DNA of 64,000 nucleotides, from NCBI GenBank assembly GCA_035772405.1, contig JAYKKM010000471.1:952501-1016500 (forward strand). Direction: 5' to 3'. This stretch comes from Chrysogorgia sp. JL179-B06. Its lineage: Eukaryota; Cnidaria; Anthozoa; Scleralcyonacea; Chrysogorgiidae. The translations under genes and the position numbers were made by a program. Below, in pieces: positions 43,353-53,939 of this stretch. The stretch's first letter is position 1. The number at the start of each line of letters is the position of its first letter. The notes under the pieces are model-generated. The model did not search any database and was not told where the DNA came from. It worked only from the letters and a program-made list of their open reading frames with translations.

Positions 43353-46300
43353 ATGTCAAGCAATATTGTGCATGATCCTGGTATGGGTTTTGTTCCAACT
43401 CGTGAGTTGAGTGGGACTCATAATTCGAAAGGGTCTAAGGACTTGGCTATATTAAATAATAAAACGACTCTTATGAAAAGGTCTGGACGTAAACGTAACT
43501 CTGTTGTGGGTGGTAATGTTGCTCGTAGTGGTACACTATTGAGTGGTGGTGCACGTGATCCTGCTATGGGTTCTGGTAATTTAGTTATACCGAATATTAA
43601 GATGAGTTTTCTAGAGAGGATGTCTAGCTATCTTGTTGATGCTAAAGCATTGGGGTATAAGTGGATGGACCTTATTAGAAGGGGATCTAGAGAGAACGTT
43701 ATTAATAGAGTCACCAGAGTTAGGGAGGTCAGAAAGGCTAGACGTGATCTTAGACGATATGTGAGGAGGTCGCAGTTAAGTCAGGAGGTCTCAGACAAAG
43801 AGTACGATAGAATAACTAGTCTTATTGCTAAGACGAAACGTCCTACTGTAGTACAAAGGAGAGTTGCTCTCAAAGGGTACACCAAGTCGTATAGTGTTGA
43901 GGTGATCGACAATAAGGATCCATTAAAACAACTAGTCAATACTAGAGGAGTAGTGGGCTCGACTCTACGGAAAGAGTTAGAGAGACTGAAAGGTTTAAAG
44001 TTTTCCGAGATATTGAAAGTGACTCTAGAGAAACAAATTGGTGGTGGAGAGTCTGTGTTTAAGACAGCCTTCTTCCATAGCGTAATCAAAACAGTGATTA
44101 GTAGTGTTGATATTAGTGGGACTACAAAGCAATCTAGTGAGGAGATAGTAAATCGTATTGCTGTGTGGTTGTCAGAAGGGTCTGGGTGGGTTGTGGATAA
44201 TATTGATGATCACTTTATTAATGTAGTGATGTATGAACCTCTTAAAGGATCGAGTTATATTGAGCTACCAGAAGAGTTGAGGAACGCGTCGAAAGGTTTG
44301 ATTAATATAAAGAACAACGATGACAAGTGTTTTATGTGGTGTCACGTGTTACACAAGTATCCTGTAGGAAAGAATCCGCAGAGAGTGTCGAAGCACAAGA
44401 AGAACGTAGGTTCTGTGAACTATGAAGGAGTAAGATTCCCAGTTAATACAAAACAGTACAACAAGATAGAGAGGCAGAACGGTATTAGTATCAACGTGTT
44501 TGGGTATGAGGACAAGCAGCCATTCCCTATCTACGTTTCTGAGGAGAAGTACGAGGATCATATGGACCTGCTACTTATAACGAGTGGTATTAAACGACAT
44601 TACGTATACATCAAAGACTTTGATAGGTTTATGTGCGGTCAGTCTAAACACAAGTGTCGCAAGAACTTCTGTAGGTACTGTCTTCAATGTTTTACTACCA
44701 GTGAGATTCTAGAGAAACACAAGGAGGTTTGTATGGTGATAAATGGAAAGCAAGCGATCAAGATGCCAGATGAAGGAGACAACACTCTTGAGTACAACAA
44801 TTACCACAAACAATTAGAAGTTCCGTTCGTAATATACGCAGACTTCGAGGCTATCACAGAGAAGATAGACAACGTGACACCACTCACAGGATCGTACACT
44901 AGCGAGTACCAGAGACACGTAGACTGTGGGTATGGGTACAAAGTAGTGTGCTGTTATGATGATAAATATAGTAAACCATTAGAGATGTTTCGAGGTAAGA
45001 ACGCTGTTAGGAAGTTCATGAAAAAGATGTTAGAGGAGGTTAAGTACTGCAAGAAAGTTAGAAAGGAGCATTTTAATGAGGACATGGTGTTGACCAGAGC
45101 TGATAAGGTTAACTTTAAGGAATCGACTAAATGTCACATTTGTGATGGGAAATATAAAAGTGGAGACATGAGAGTTAGAGATCATTGTCATATCACTGGT
45201 AAATATAGAGGTTCAGCACATCAGTTATGTAATAGGAACTATAGATTGACTGATAAGATACCTGTCATATTTCACAATCTAAGAGGATACGATAGCCACT
45301 TCATAATGCAAGAGATAGGCAAGCTAGGTCAGAAAATCAACGTCATACCAAATAATATGGAGAAATATATGGCATTCATGTTAGGTAAACATCTAGTGTT
45401 TCTAGATAGTTTCCAATTCATGAGCTCTAGTCTAGTCAACCTAGTAAACAACCTACCAAGAGATTGTCTTAAGTACACGTCCGAAGTATTTAAAGGTAAG
45501 GAGTTAGAGTTGGTGTCACGAAAGGGTGTGTACCCATATGACTATATGGATAGTTTCGATAAGTTCGAAGACATAAAGCTACCCTCAAAGGAGAGCTTCT
45601 ACAGTGCACTGAACGACGAGCATATATCAGACGCTGATTATGAACACGCACAAGAAGTGTGGAAGACGTTCGACTTGAATAGTATGGGTGAGTACCATGA
45701 TGTGTACCTCAAGACTGATGTGTTACTATTGTCTGACGTGTTTGAGAACTTCAGAAAGACTTGCAAGCAGTACTACCAACTAGATCCTTGTCACTACTTC
45801 ACATCACCAGGACTATCATGGGACGCTGCTCTAAAGATGACAGGAGTGAAACTAGAGCTGATGACTGATATTGACATGTTTCAGTTTGTTGAGAAAGGAA
45901 TGCGAGGTGGTGTCTCTTGTATCACGCATAGATATGGTAAGGCTAACAACAAGTACATGAAGGGCTATGATAGTAGTAAACCATCGAAACACATTGTATA
46001 CCTAGATGCGAATAACCTTTATGGTTGGGCTATGTGTCAGTACCTACCGACTGGTGGATTTGAGTGGGTCGAGAAGTTCGATCTTGACAAATACAAGGAT
46101 GACTCAAGCAAAGGACTATTATTAGAGGTTGATCTGGAGTATCCAAAGGAGTTACACGACTTACACAACGACTATCCGCTAGCCCCTGAGAGGATGAAAG
46201 TAAGTAGTGACATGTTGTCAAACTATTGTAAGACAATCCAAAATAAGTTTAAGATATCTGTAGGAGAGGTTGCGAAACTTGTACCTAACCTAAATGGTAA

Positions 46301-47250
46301 GAGTAAGTCGCGTAGTTCACTATAGAAACCTACAACTATACAAGAGTTTGGGAATGAAGGTTAAGAAGATACATAGAGTGCTTCAGTTCGATCAGTCACC
46401 ATGGCTCAAGCAATATATTGACTTCAACACAGACAAGAGAACCCAAGCAAGGAATGACTTTGAGAAAGACTTTTTCAAGCTCATGAATAATAGTGTGTTT
46501 GGAAAGACTATGGAGAATCTGCGAAAGCGTGTGAACGTGGAGTTAGTAACAGACGAGGAAAAACTGAAGAAACTAACGTCTAAACCAACATTTGTAAGCA
46601 GTAAAATATTTGACAATAACTTGGTAGCAGTTCACAAGATCAAAGAGATACTAACTCTAAACAGACCAGCATATGTAGGTATGTGTATTCTAGACCTATC
46701 GAAGACATTGATGTACGACTTCCACTACAATAACGTCAAAAAGGAGTATGGCAACAAAGCCAAACTACTATTCACAGACACGGATAGTCTAATGTATGAG
46801 ATCGAGACGGAGGATGTGTACAAAGACATGCACGCTAACAAAGAAGTGTTCGACTTTAGTGGATATGATAAGTCATCTCCTTACTTTGACTCAACTAACA
46901 AGAAGGTTATTGGTAAAATGAAGGATGAGACATTAGGAGTCCCCATCGTTGAGTTCGTTGGTTTAAGGTCGAAAATGTATAGTTACGTGAAAGAGGATGG
47001 AAAAGGTGGGAAGACTGCTAAAGGTATCAAGAAGAGTACCATTAGAAATAACATAAGACACGACAACTACAAAAGTGTCCTAGCAAATGGTGAGCAAATG
47101 TCTCACATAATTAAAACTATTCGCAGCAAGAGCCACCAACTAGGAAGCTACGAAATAAATAAGATATCCTTGAGCTGCTTTGACGACAAGCGACATATAC
47201 TATCAGATGGTGTGTCTAGCTATGCGTATGGACATTACAAAATAGTTTAA
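43353..47250 (+). pseudogene. Protein-primed family B DNA polymerase, C1 copy (one frameshift)
   Basis: Frames 43119-46325 and 46294-47250 together cover the polymerase. The frame change lies at about 46300-46325, between the palm motif A region and motif B, where this copy is one base longer than C2. ATG 43353 (MSSNIV) is chosen because the same ATG exists in C2 and the frame upstream lies in the terminal hairpin. Exonuclease motifs YADFEAIT, HNLRGYDSHFIMQE and YLKTDVLLLSDVFE, motif A YLDANNLYGWAM, motif B LMNNSVFGKTM and motif C FTDTDSLMY are all kept. Apart from the shift it looks intact and is very close to the C2 protein. Confidence 0.88.
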
Positions 47251-47252
47251 AA

Positions 47253-47435
47253 TCAGATGCTCATATTTCTCAAATGTTTTTTGGTCTTTAGGTGTCTATA
47301 TTTATAGGTAACATGGTATGGTCTATTATCACATGTCTCACACACCCATTTATGAGTTCTCATCCACTCTTTATTTTGAGCTCTGACTGCTACTAAAGCT
47401 TCTTCTTTGGTTTGGTAAATTCTTGGTCTTGCCAT
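47253..47435 (-). CDS. Small zinc-finger protein, C1 copy
   Basis: 60 residues, MARPRIYQTKEEALVAV at the start and CETCDNRPYHVTYKYRHLK near the end, a degenerate C2H2-type finger. It converges on the polymerase stop, two bases apart. The C2 copy at 52229 is 59 residues long and nearly the same. Confidence 0.8.
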   Translation of the reverse strand: MARPRIYQTKEEALVAVRAQNKEWMRTHKWVCETCDNRPYHVTYKYRHLKTKKHLRNMSI

Positions 47436-47771
47436 TATATATTACTAAATGTTTTATTTATCCACTCGTCGTAGTATGGGTCTCCTCTTCCATCCAAACC
47501 TATATCCTTATATACTACACTATACAGATTGTGCTCGAATCGCGCCTTGACCTTACCAGGTTCGAGGTCGTTAAGACTACCTCTCAACTCTACATTTTTC
47601 TAGAGCATATTCTTATGATATAGAAAATATATTTCGATATATTCTTGACAACTAGTTTGTTTATTTTAAGAGACCACACTATCTTTATAAAATCACTGAC
47701 CACTATTGGTATGTCACTCTCATTAACTAGTCTTTTGCTAGTCAACATTCTCTCTAGCCATTTACTGTAAC
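47435..47771 (-). pseudogene. VLTF3-like gene remnant, truncated by C2
   Basis: Aligns with the 3' half of the C2 gene at 52408-53031. It is one base shorter near 47593, giving a frame change, has a six-base insertion near 47737, and ends where the C2 terminus begins at 47772, so its zinc ribbon and start are missing here and presumably lie beyond the far end of C2. Confidence 0.8.
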
Positions 47772-47873
47772 AGTAGTATAGAAAGTGGGGCTACCGGCGC
47801 ATTTTTCCATTTTTTCATGCTTCGCAATCAAAATGTGAAAAAGTTCGCCGTTAACCCCACTTTCGAGACTACT
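47772..47873. repeat. Terminal hairpin of C2
   Basis: 102 bases, from AGTAGTATAGAAAGTGGGG to CCCCACTTTCGAGACTACT, folding on itself with imperfect arms (CGGCGCATTTTTCC opposite GAAAAAGTTCGCCG). Confidence 0.8.
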
Positions 47874-48311
47874 AACAGTGACGTGTCGCAGGTTTGGGAG
47901 CGTAGAAACGCGTCTCACAGACTCCAAACCACGTGGTATATCGCTTGACATGATATTATTACGAGCGATATCTTCGTTTACAGCAGCACCACATCGATAC
48001 GTGTTATTATTAGTAGTCTAGAAATATAGACACTTTTTGTAGTCTCGAGAGTGGAGACAATGGTGATATATCGCTGTTGTCTCTACTCTCGAGACTACTA
48101 ACAGTGGTGTATCGCGTGTTTTGAACGTGTGGAAACACGTCTCACGGACTCCGAATCGTGTGGTATATCGCCATTGTCCCCACTTTCGAGACTACTAAAA
48201 CGGGGTGAAATAAGATTCGTTAAAGTTAGACATGTGTCAGCTAGTGGGCTACAGAGCGAGGTGTCTGGATGTGGGGCTGCTGCAGGTGAGGATGTCACTC
48301 GTAACAAGACT
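47874..48311. repeat. Subterminal repeats of C2
   Basis: A block starting CGAGACTACTAACAGTG and running through CTCACAGACTCCAAACC ... GTGGTATATCGC at 47864-47952 recurs at 48084-48176 with changes. Between them lies a third inverted repeat, AGTCTCGAGAGTGGAGACAA with its complement at about 48040-48096. The word TTTCGAGACTACTAA occurs again at 48186. The ORF upstream of the polymerase ATG runs through these repeats and is probably not translated. Confidence 0.75.
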
Positions 48312-51300
48312 ATGTCAAGCAATATTGCGAGTGGTCCTGATATGAACTTTATTTCAAGTCATGAGTCGAGTGGAGCTCGTGGTTCTAAAAGGTCTAAGGA
48401 CTTAGCTATATTAAATAATAAAACGACTCGTGTGAAAATGTCTGAGAGTAAACGTGACTCTATTATGGATGGTAATATCGCTCGTAGTGGTACACTATCG
48501 AGTGGTGGTGTGCGTGGTCTTGGTATGAGTTCTGGTAATTTAGTTATACCGAATATTAAGATGAGTTTTCTAGAGAGGATGTCTGACTATCTAGCTGATG
48601 CTAAAGCATTAGGGTATAAGTGGATGGACCTTATTAGAAGGGTATCTAGAGAGAACGTTATTAGTAGAGTCACCAGATTTAGGGAGGTCAGAGAAGTTCG
48701 AAAGGCTAGACGCGATCTTAGACGATACGTGAGGAGGTCACGACTAAGTCAGGAGGCCTCAGACAAAGAGTACAAGAGAATCACTAGTCTTATTGCTGAG
48801 GTGAGACGTCCTACTGTAGTACAAAGGAGAGTTGCTCTCAAAGGGTATACCAAGTCGTATAGTGTTAAGGTGGTCGAGAGAAAAGACCCACTAAAACAAC
48901 TAGTCAGGACTAGAGGAGTAGTGGGCTCAACTTTACAGAAAGAGCTAGAGAGACTGAAAGGTTTGAAGTTTTCCGAGACATTGAAAGTGACTCTAGAGAA
49001 ACAAATTGGTGACAGGAAGTCTTTGTTTAGGACAGCCTTCTTCAATAGTGTGGTCAAAACAGTGGTTAGTAGTGTCGATATTAGTGGGACTACGAGACAA
49101 GCTAGTGAGGAGATATTAAATCGTATAGCTGTGTGGTTGTCAGAAGGGTCTGGGTGGGTTGTAGATAGTGTTAATGATCACTATATTAATGTGGTAGTGT
49201 ATAAGCCTCTTAAAGGATCGAGTTATATTGAGCTACCGGAAGAGTTGAGGAACGCGTCGAAAGGTTTGATTAATATAAAGAACAACGATGACAAGTGTTT
49301 CATGTGGTGCCACGTGTTGCATAAGTGTCCTGTAGGAAAGGATCCACAGAGAGTGTCGAAGCATAAGAAGAACGTAGGTTCTGTCAACTATGAAGGAGTG
49401 AGATTTCCAGTGGATACGAAACAGTACAAAAAGATAGAGAGGCAGAATGATATTAGCATCAGTGTGTTTGGGTATGAGGACAAGCAACCATTTCCTATCT
49501 ACGTTTCCGAGGAGAAGTGTGAGGATCATATGGACCTGCTGCTAATAACGAATGGTGTTAAACGACACTACGTGTACATCAAAGACTTTGGTAGGTTTAT
49601 GTTCGGTCAGTCTAATCACAAGTGTCGCAAGAATATTTGTAGATACTCTCTTCAATGTTTTACTACCAATGAGGTTCTAGAGAATCATAAGGAGGTTTGT
49701 ATGGTGGTAAATGGTAAGCAAGCGATCAAGATGCCAGTAGAAGAAGACAGCACTCTTGAGTATGAAAATTACCACAAACAATTGGAAGTACCATTCGTGA
49801 TATACGCAGACTTCGAGGCTATCACAGAGAAGGTTGACAACGTGACACCACTCGCAGGATCATACACTAGCGAGTACCAAAGACACACGGACTGTGGGTA
49901 TGGGTACAAAGTAGTGTGCTGTTATGACGATAAATATAGTAAACCAGTAGAGATGTTTCGAGGTAAGAACGCAGTTAGGAAGTTCATGAAAAAGATGCTA
50001 GAGGAGGTTAAATACTGCAAGAAAGTCAGAAAGGAGCATTTTAATAAGGACATGGTAATGACCATAGCTGACAAGGTTAGCTTCAAGGAAGCGACTAAAT
50101 GTCATATTTGTGATAGGAAATATATACGTAGAAGCGTGAGAGTTAGAGATCATTGTCATGTCACTGGTAAATATAGAGGTTCGGCACATCAGTTATGCAA
50201 CAGAAACTATAGACTGACTGATAAGATACCTGTCATATTCCATAATCTAAGAGGGTACGATAGTCACTTCATAATGCAAGAGATAGGTAAGATAGGTCAG
50301 AAAATCAACGTCATACCAAATAATATGGAGAAATATATGGCATTCATGTTAGGTAAACATCTAGTGTTTCTAGATAGTTTCCAATTCATGAGCTCTAGTC
50401 TAGCCAACCTGGTGAACAACCTACCAAAGGAATGTCTCAAGTATACGTCTGAACTATTTCAAGGTGAGGAGCTAGAGTTGGTGTCGCGGAAAGGTGTGTA
50501 CCCATATGACTATATGGATAGTTTCGATAAGTTTAACGAACTTGAGTTGCCATCAAAGGAGAGTTTCTACAGCATCCTAAACGACGAGCATGTGTCAGAC
50601 ACAGACTACGAGCACGCTCAAGAAGTGTGGAGGACAATGGGTGTGGAGAATATGGGTGAGTACCACGACCTATACCTAAAGTCTGACGTGTTACTACTGG
50701 CTGACGTGTTCGAGAATTTTAGAAGAACATGTAAACAGTACTACCAGTTAGATCCTTGTCATTACTTCACATCACCTGGACTATCGTGGGACGCTGCTCT
50801 AAAGATGACAGGAGTGGAACTAAAGTTAATGACTAACATTGATATGTTTCAGTTCATCGAGAAAGGAATGCGGGGTGGTGTCTCCTGCATAACACATAGG
50901 CACGGAGAAGCTAATAACAAATACATGAAAGGGTATGATAGTAGTAAACCATCGAAACATATCGTATACTTAGATGCTAATAACCTTTATGGTTGGGCTA
51001 TGTGTCAGTATCTACCGACTGGTGGATTTGAGTGGGTCGAGGGTTTTGACATCAACAATCTAGACAAATATAACAACGAATCAGACAAGGGGTTGATACT
51101 TGAGGTTGATTTAGAGTATCCAGAGGAGTTGCACGATCTTCACAACGACTATCCTTTAGCCCCTGAGAGGATGAAAGTAAGTAGTGATATGTTGTCAAAC
51201 TATTGTAAGACAATCCAAAACAAGTTCAAGATATCTGTAGGAGAGGTTGCAAAACTTATACCTAACCTAAGTGATAAGAGTAAGTATGTCGTTCATTATA

Positions 51301-52232
51301 GAAACCTACAGTTGTACAAAAGTTTGGGAATGAAGGTTAAGAAGATACATAGAGTACTTCAGTTCGATCAGTCACCATGGCTCAAGCAGTATATCGACTT
51401 TAACACAGTTAAGAGAACCCAAGCAAAGAATGACTTTGAGAAGGATTTCTTCAAGCTCATGAATAATAGTGTATTCGGAAAGACTATGGAGAATCTACGA
51501 AAACGTGTGAACGTGGAGTTAGTAACGGACAAGGAAAAACTTAAGAAACTAACGTCAAAACCAACCTTTGTTAGCAGTAAAATATTTGACAATAACTTGG
51601 TAGCAGTTCACAAGATCAAAGAGACACTAACTCTAAATAGACCAGCATACGTGGGTATGTGTATTCTAGACTTGTCAAAGACATTAATGTATGACTTCCA
51701 CTACAATAACATCAAAAAGGAGTATGGCAACAAAGCCAAACTACTATTCACAGACACGGATAGTCTAATGTATGAGATTGAGACGGAGGATGTGTACAAA
51801 GATATGTACGCTAACAAAGAAGTGTTTGACTTTAGTGGATATGATAAGTCATCTCCTTACTTCGACCCAACTAACAAGAAGGTTATTGGTAAAATGAAGG
51901 ATGAGACGTTAGGAGTCCCCATCGTTGAGTTCGTTGGTTTAAGGTCGAAAATGTATAGCTACATAAAAGAGGACGGAAAAGGTGGGAAGACTGCTAAAGG
52001 TATCAAGAAGAGTACCATTAGAAATAATATAAGACATGACAACTATAAAAGTGTCCTGACAAATGGTGAGCAAATGTCTCACATAATTAAAACTATTCGG
52101 AGCAAGAGCCACAGACTAGGAAGCTACGAAATAAATAAGATATCGTTGAGCTGCTTTGACGACAAGCGACATATACTACCAGACGGTGTGTCTAGCTATG
52201 CGTATGGACATTACGAAATAGTCAAGAACTAG
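48312..52232 (+). CDS. polB: Protein-primed family B DNA polymerase
   Basis: 1306 residues from the ATG shared with C1. Residues 1-480 are basic with no recognised fold apart from a cysteine-histidine motif (CRKNICRYSLQCF ... HKEVC). Exonuclease motifs: YADFEAIT near 498, HNLRGYDSHF near 643, YLKSDVLLLADVF near 787. Between the first two is CHICDRKYI ... RVRDHCHVTGKYRGSAHQLC (about 595-625), the endonuclease VII-like zinc module usual in Polinton polymerases. Palm motifs: YLDANNLYGWAM near 886, LMNNSVFGKTM near 1049, FTDTDSLMY near 1145, GLRSKMYSY near 1208. It copies the linear element from protein-bound ends. The stop overlaps that of the opposing zinc-finger gene in the four bases CTAG. 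An upstream extension of 61 codons is open but lies in terminal repeats. Confidence 0.95.
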   Translation: MSSNIASGPDMNFISSHESSGARGSKRSKDLAILNNKTTRVKMSESKRDSIMDGNIARSGTLSSGGVRGLGMSSGNLVIPNIKMSFLERMSDYLADAKALGYKWMDLIRRVSRENVISRVTRFREVREVRKARRDLRRYVRRSRLSQEASDKEYKRITSLIAEVRRPTVVQRRVALKGYTKSYSVKVVERKDPLKQLVRTRGVVGSTLQKELERLKGLKFSETLKVTLEKQIGDRKSLFRTAFFNSVVKTVVSSVDISGTTRQASEEILNRIAVWLSEGSGWVVDSVNDHYINVVVYKPLKGSSYIELPEELRNASKGLINIKNNDDKCFMWCHVLHKCPVGKDPQRVSKHKKNVGSVNYEGVRFPVDTKQYKKIERQNDISISVFGYEDKQPFPIYVSEEKCEDHMDLLLITNGVKRHYVYIKDFGRFMFGQSNHKCRKNICRYSLQCFTTNEVLENHKEVCMVVNGKQAIKMPVEEDSTLEYENYHKQLEVPFVIYADFEAITEKVDNVTPLAGSYTSEYQRHTDCGYGYKVVCCYDDKYSKPVEMFRGKNAVRKFMKKMLEEVKYCKKVRKEHFNKDMVMTIADKVSFKEATKCHICDRKYIRRSVRVRDHCHVTGKYRGSAHQLCNRNYRLTDKIPVIFHNLRGYDSHFIMQEIGKIGQKINVIPNNMEKYMAFMLGKHLVFLDSFQFMSSSLANLVNNLPKECLKYTSELFQGEELELVSRKGVYPYDYMDSFDKFNELELPSKESFYSILNDEHVSDTDYEHAQEVWRTMGVENMGEYHDLYLKSDVLLLADVFENFRRTCKQYYQLDPCHYFTSPGLSWDAALKMTGVELKLMTNIDMFQFIEKGMRGGVSCITHRHGEANNKYMKGYDSSKPSKHIVYLDANNLYGWAMCQYLPTGGFEWVEGFDINNLDKYNNESDKGLILEVDLEYPEELHDLHNDYPLAPERMKVSSDMLSNYCKTIQNKFKISVGEVAKLIPNLSDKSKYVVHYRNLQLYKSLGMKVKKIHRVLQFDQSPWLKQYIDFNTVKRTQAKNDFEKDFFKLMNNSVFGKTMENLRKRVNVELVTDKEKLKKLTSKPTFVSSKIFDNNLVAVHKIKETLTLNRPAYVGMCILDLSKTLMYDFHYNNIKKEYGNKAKLLFTDTDSLMYEIETEDVYKDMYANKEVFDFSGYDKSSPYFDPTNKKVIGKMKDETLGVPIVEFVGLRSKMYSYIKEDGKGGKTAKGIKKSTIRNNIRHDNYKSVLTNGEQMSHIIKTIRSKSHRLGSYEINKISLSCFDDKRHILPDGVSSYAYGHYEIVKN

Positions 52233-52408
52233 CTGCTTAGGTTTCTCAAATGTTTTCTAGTCTTGACGTGTTTAGATTTAGAGGTCACGTGGTATGACCG
52301 ATCACACGTCTCACACACCCACTTATGAGTTCTAATCCACTCTTTGGTTTGAGCTCTGGATGCTATCAAAGCTTCTTCTTTGGTTTGGTAAATTTTTGGT
52401 CTTGCCAT
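52229..52408 (-). CDS. Small zinc-finger protein
   Basis: 59 residues, starting MARPKIYQTKEEALIASRAQ; CETCDRSYHVTSKSKHVKTR then KHL supplies the Cys and His ligands of a single finger. Start overlaps the stop of the VLTF3-like gene by one base (TAATG), so the two are likely co-transcribed. It may bind DNA or help the adjacent transcription factor; function not known. Conserved in C1 at 47253. Confidence 0.85.
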   Translation of the reverse strand: MARPKIYQTKEEALIASRAQTKEWIRTHKWVCETCDRSYHVTSKSKHVKTRKHLRNLSS

Positions 52409-53031
52409 TATATATTACCATATATTTTATTTATCCACTCGTTGTAGTATGGATCTCCTCTCCCATCCCAACATAGATCCTTGTATACTACGCTATACAG
52501 GTTATACTCGAATCGTACCTTAACCTTACCAGGTTTGAGGTCGTTAAGACTACCTCTCAACTCTATACCTCTTCTAGAGCATATTCTTATGACATAGAAA
52601 ATATATTTCGATATATTCTTGACAATCAGTTTGTTTCTTTTAAGAGACCATATTATCTCTATAAAGTCACTGACAACTGTTGGTATGTCACTCTCGTTGA
52701 CTAGTCCAGTCAACATTCTATCTAGCCACTTACTATAACTATGAGTCGATTTCTTGTACATCCAAATGTTAGGTACAAAGTTTCTCACGCGTCCGTAGGT
52801 AGTCTCTCCACACTTGTTACAACTAAATACACCATCTTCGATTTGGGTTCTGTGGTTACTACACTCGTAACAGTATGTGGTGTCGTACCACTTTTTTGGT
52901 GTTGCATCCTTACTTCCGTTCTTGATCTCGTCCAATGTGTACCCTAATGTAGTACCACTCCACTTTTTTGATGCAATCTCATCTAATGTATACCCAGCAT
53001 AGAACATTCTCATTGTACGTTCGTCAACCAT
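52408..53031 (-). CDS. VLTF3-like late transcription factor
   Basis: 207 residues. A zinc ribbon (CYECSNHRTQ ... CNKCGE, C-x2-C-x13-C-x2-C) at about 54-76 is followed by VPNIWMYKKSTHSYSKWLDR and then DIPTVVSDFIEIIWSLKRN, the spacing and Y/K ... H ... WL pattern of the poxvirus VLTF3 family found in large DNA viruses and some Polinton-like viruses. The C-terminal part (KPGKVKVRFEYNLYSVVYK) is conserved in the C1 remnant. The N-terminus has two copies of a YTLDEI motif. It would recruit transcription to late promoters. Preceded by TATATATAGTATAG. Family assignment is by pattern only. Confidence 0.68.
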   Translation of the reverse strand: MVDERTMRMFYAGYTLDEIASKKWSGTTLGYTLDEIKNGSKDATPKKWYDTTYCYECSNHRTQIEDGVFSCNKCGETTYGRVRNFVPNIWMYKKSTHSYSKWLDRMLTGLVNESDIPTVVSDFIEIIWSLKRNKLIVKNISKYIFYVIRICSRRGIELRGSLNDLKPGKVKVRFEYNLYSVVYKDLCWDGRGDPYYNEWINKIYGNI

Positions 53032-53061
53032 CTAAGTTACTATACTATATATATCTTTAGA

Positions 53062-53253
53062 CTATAGTGTAGTAACTTCATGGTTGTCGGTTAGTATCTC
53101 CAACTCATACTTTATTGTTGTGACCTGTTTTAGAGCGTCTGATAGTAGTTGTTCCAACTTTTCTATCTGACGAGTTTGGTAAGAGAGTGTCTCTGTCAAG
53201 TTACGCTTTTTATCAAATTCCATAGCCATCTCCTTCAAAGTTTTAGTGCTCAT
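53062..53253 (-). CDS. Small coiled-coil protein
   Basis: 63 residues with heptad-like leucines in QTRQIEKLEQLLSDALKQVT. No membrane segment. Its start lies three bases after the stop of the next upstream gene, so it is likely read from the same transcript. Confidence 0.65.
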   Translation of the reverse strand: MSTKTLKEMAMEFDKKRNLTETLSYQTRQIEKLEQLLSDALKQVTTIKYELEILTDNHEVTTL

Positions 53254-53255
53254 TT

Positions 53256-53672
53256 CTATAACACTCTATATATTAAGTAACCTAAAGGTAGTCCAACAAC
53301 TGCAACGAATACCATTTGATATTCTTTCATATCATCTGAGGGTTTGTAATAGTCTGACAACTCAGGCTCTTTACTAAATGTCTTCCCATCATACTGTATC
53401 GTCAGTACTTGTCTTAGTTGGTCCAGAGCGTGGTTCGTGTCGTTTATGTCTGCGTTAGCATCTGACAATTGTTGTCTTAATTCCTGGACTTTGTCTCTCT
53501 GACGAATCTCGTTCTCGTAGAACTTTTCTTTCGCTCTTGCAAGACTTTCCAATGCTTTGTTGTGTCTCTTTATCTCTGTCTCGTAGCCTGTATGGTTTAG
53601 CTTGCTGAATATAAATCCAGCTCCTGCGAATGCTATAGCGTTGAATAAACCACCTGCTATCACACTTGCCAT
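53256..53672 (-). CDS. Membrane-anchored coiled-coil protein
   Basis: 138 residues: hydrophobic N-terminal segment VIAGGLFNAIAFAGAGFIF, a long coiled coil (residues about 35-90, ESLARAKEKFYENEIRQRD), and a C-terminal membrane segment VFVAVVGLPLGYLIYRVL. Two membrane ends around a rod suggest a spanin- or tether-like shape, but no family is recognised. Confidence 0.65.
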   Translation of the reverse strand: MASVIAGGLFNAIAFAGAGFIFSKLNHTGYETEIKRHNKALESLARAKEKFYENEIRQRDKVQELRQQLSDANADINDTNHALDQLRQVLTIQYDGKTFSKEPELSDYYKPSDDMKEYQMVFVAVVGLPLGYLIYRVL

Positions 53673-53688
53673 TATGTATTACGTTAGA

Positions 53689-53922
53689 TTATTTTGAGAA
53701 CGGGTCAATAGGTAAGTATTTCTTGCTCTGCGCCCACTTAACGAGTAGCGTTGAAACGCCTACAGCAGTCGCTAACTTGAGGGTGCCCTTCACTGATTCG
53801 GGAGTGCCTAACGGTTCTTTTAGTACTTTCTTTGATGCCATGGATACGGCTGCGGCTCCAGCAGTCACAAGGGCTGCGTCGTATAGCTCGTTCATCAGTT
53901 CTTTTCTGTCTATTGATGCCAT
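53689..53922 (-). CDS. Small hydrophobic protein
   Basis: 77 residues; two weak membrane segments, DAALVTAGAAAVSMASKKV and LKLATAVGVSTLLVKWA, joined by a KEPLGTPES loop. Preceded by GTATAATATATGG. Function unknown. Confidence 0.6.
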   Translation of the reverse strand: MASIDRKELMNELYDAALVTAGAAAVSMASKKVLKEPLGTPESVKGTLKLATAVGVSTLLVKWAQSKKYLPIDPFSK

Positions 53923-53939
53923 ATATTATACGACATGTT

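Larger units (their letters stand above)
43074..47771 (+). mobile_element. Polinton C1 (left part, interrupted by C2)
   Basis: Starts with AGTAGTATAGAAACTGGGG and a terminal hairpin, followed by polymerase, zinc-finger gene and part of the VLTF3-like gene in the same order as C2. At 47772 the terminus of C2 begins inside the VLTF3-like gene. The bases just before C1 are ACAGCT, a candidate half target duplication. Confidence 0.8.
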
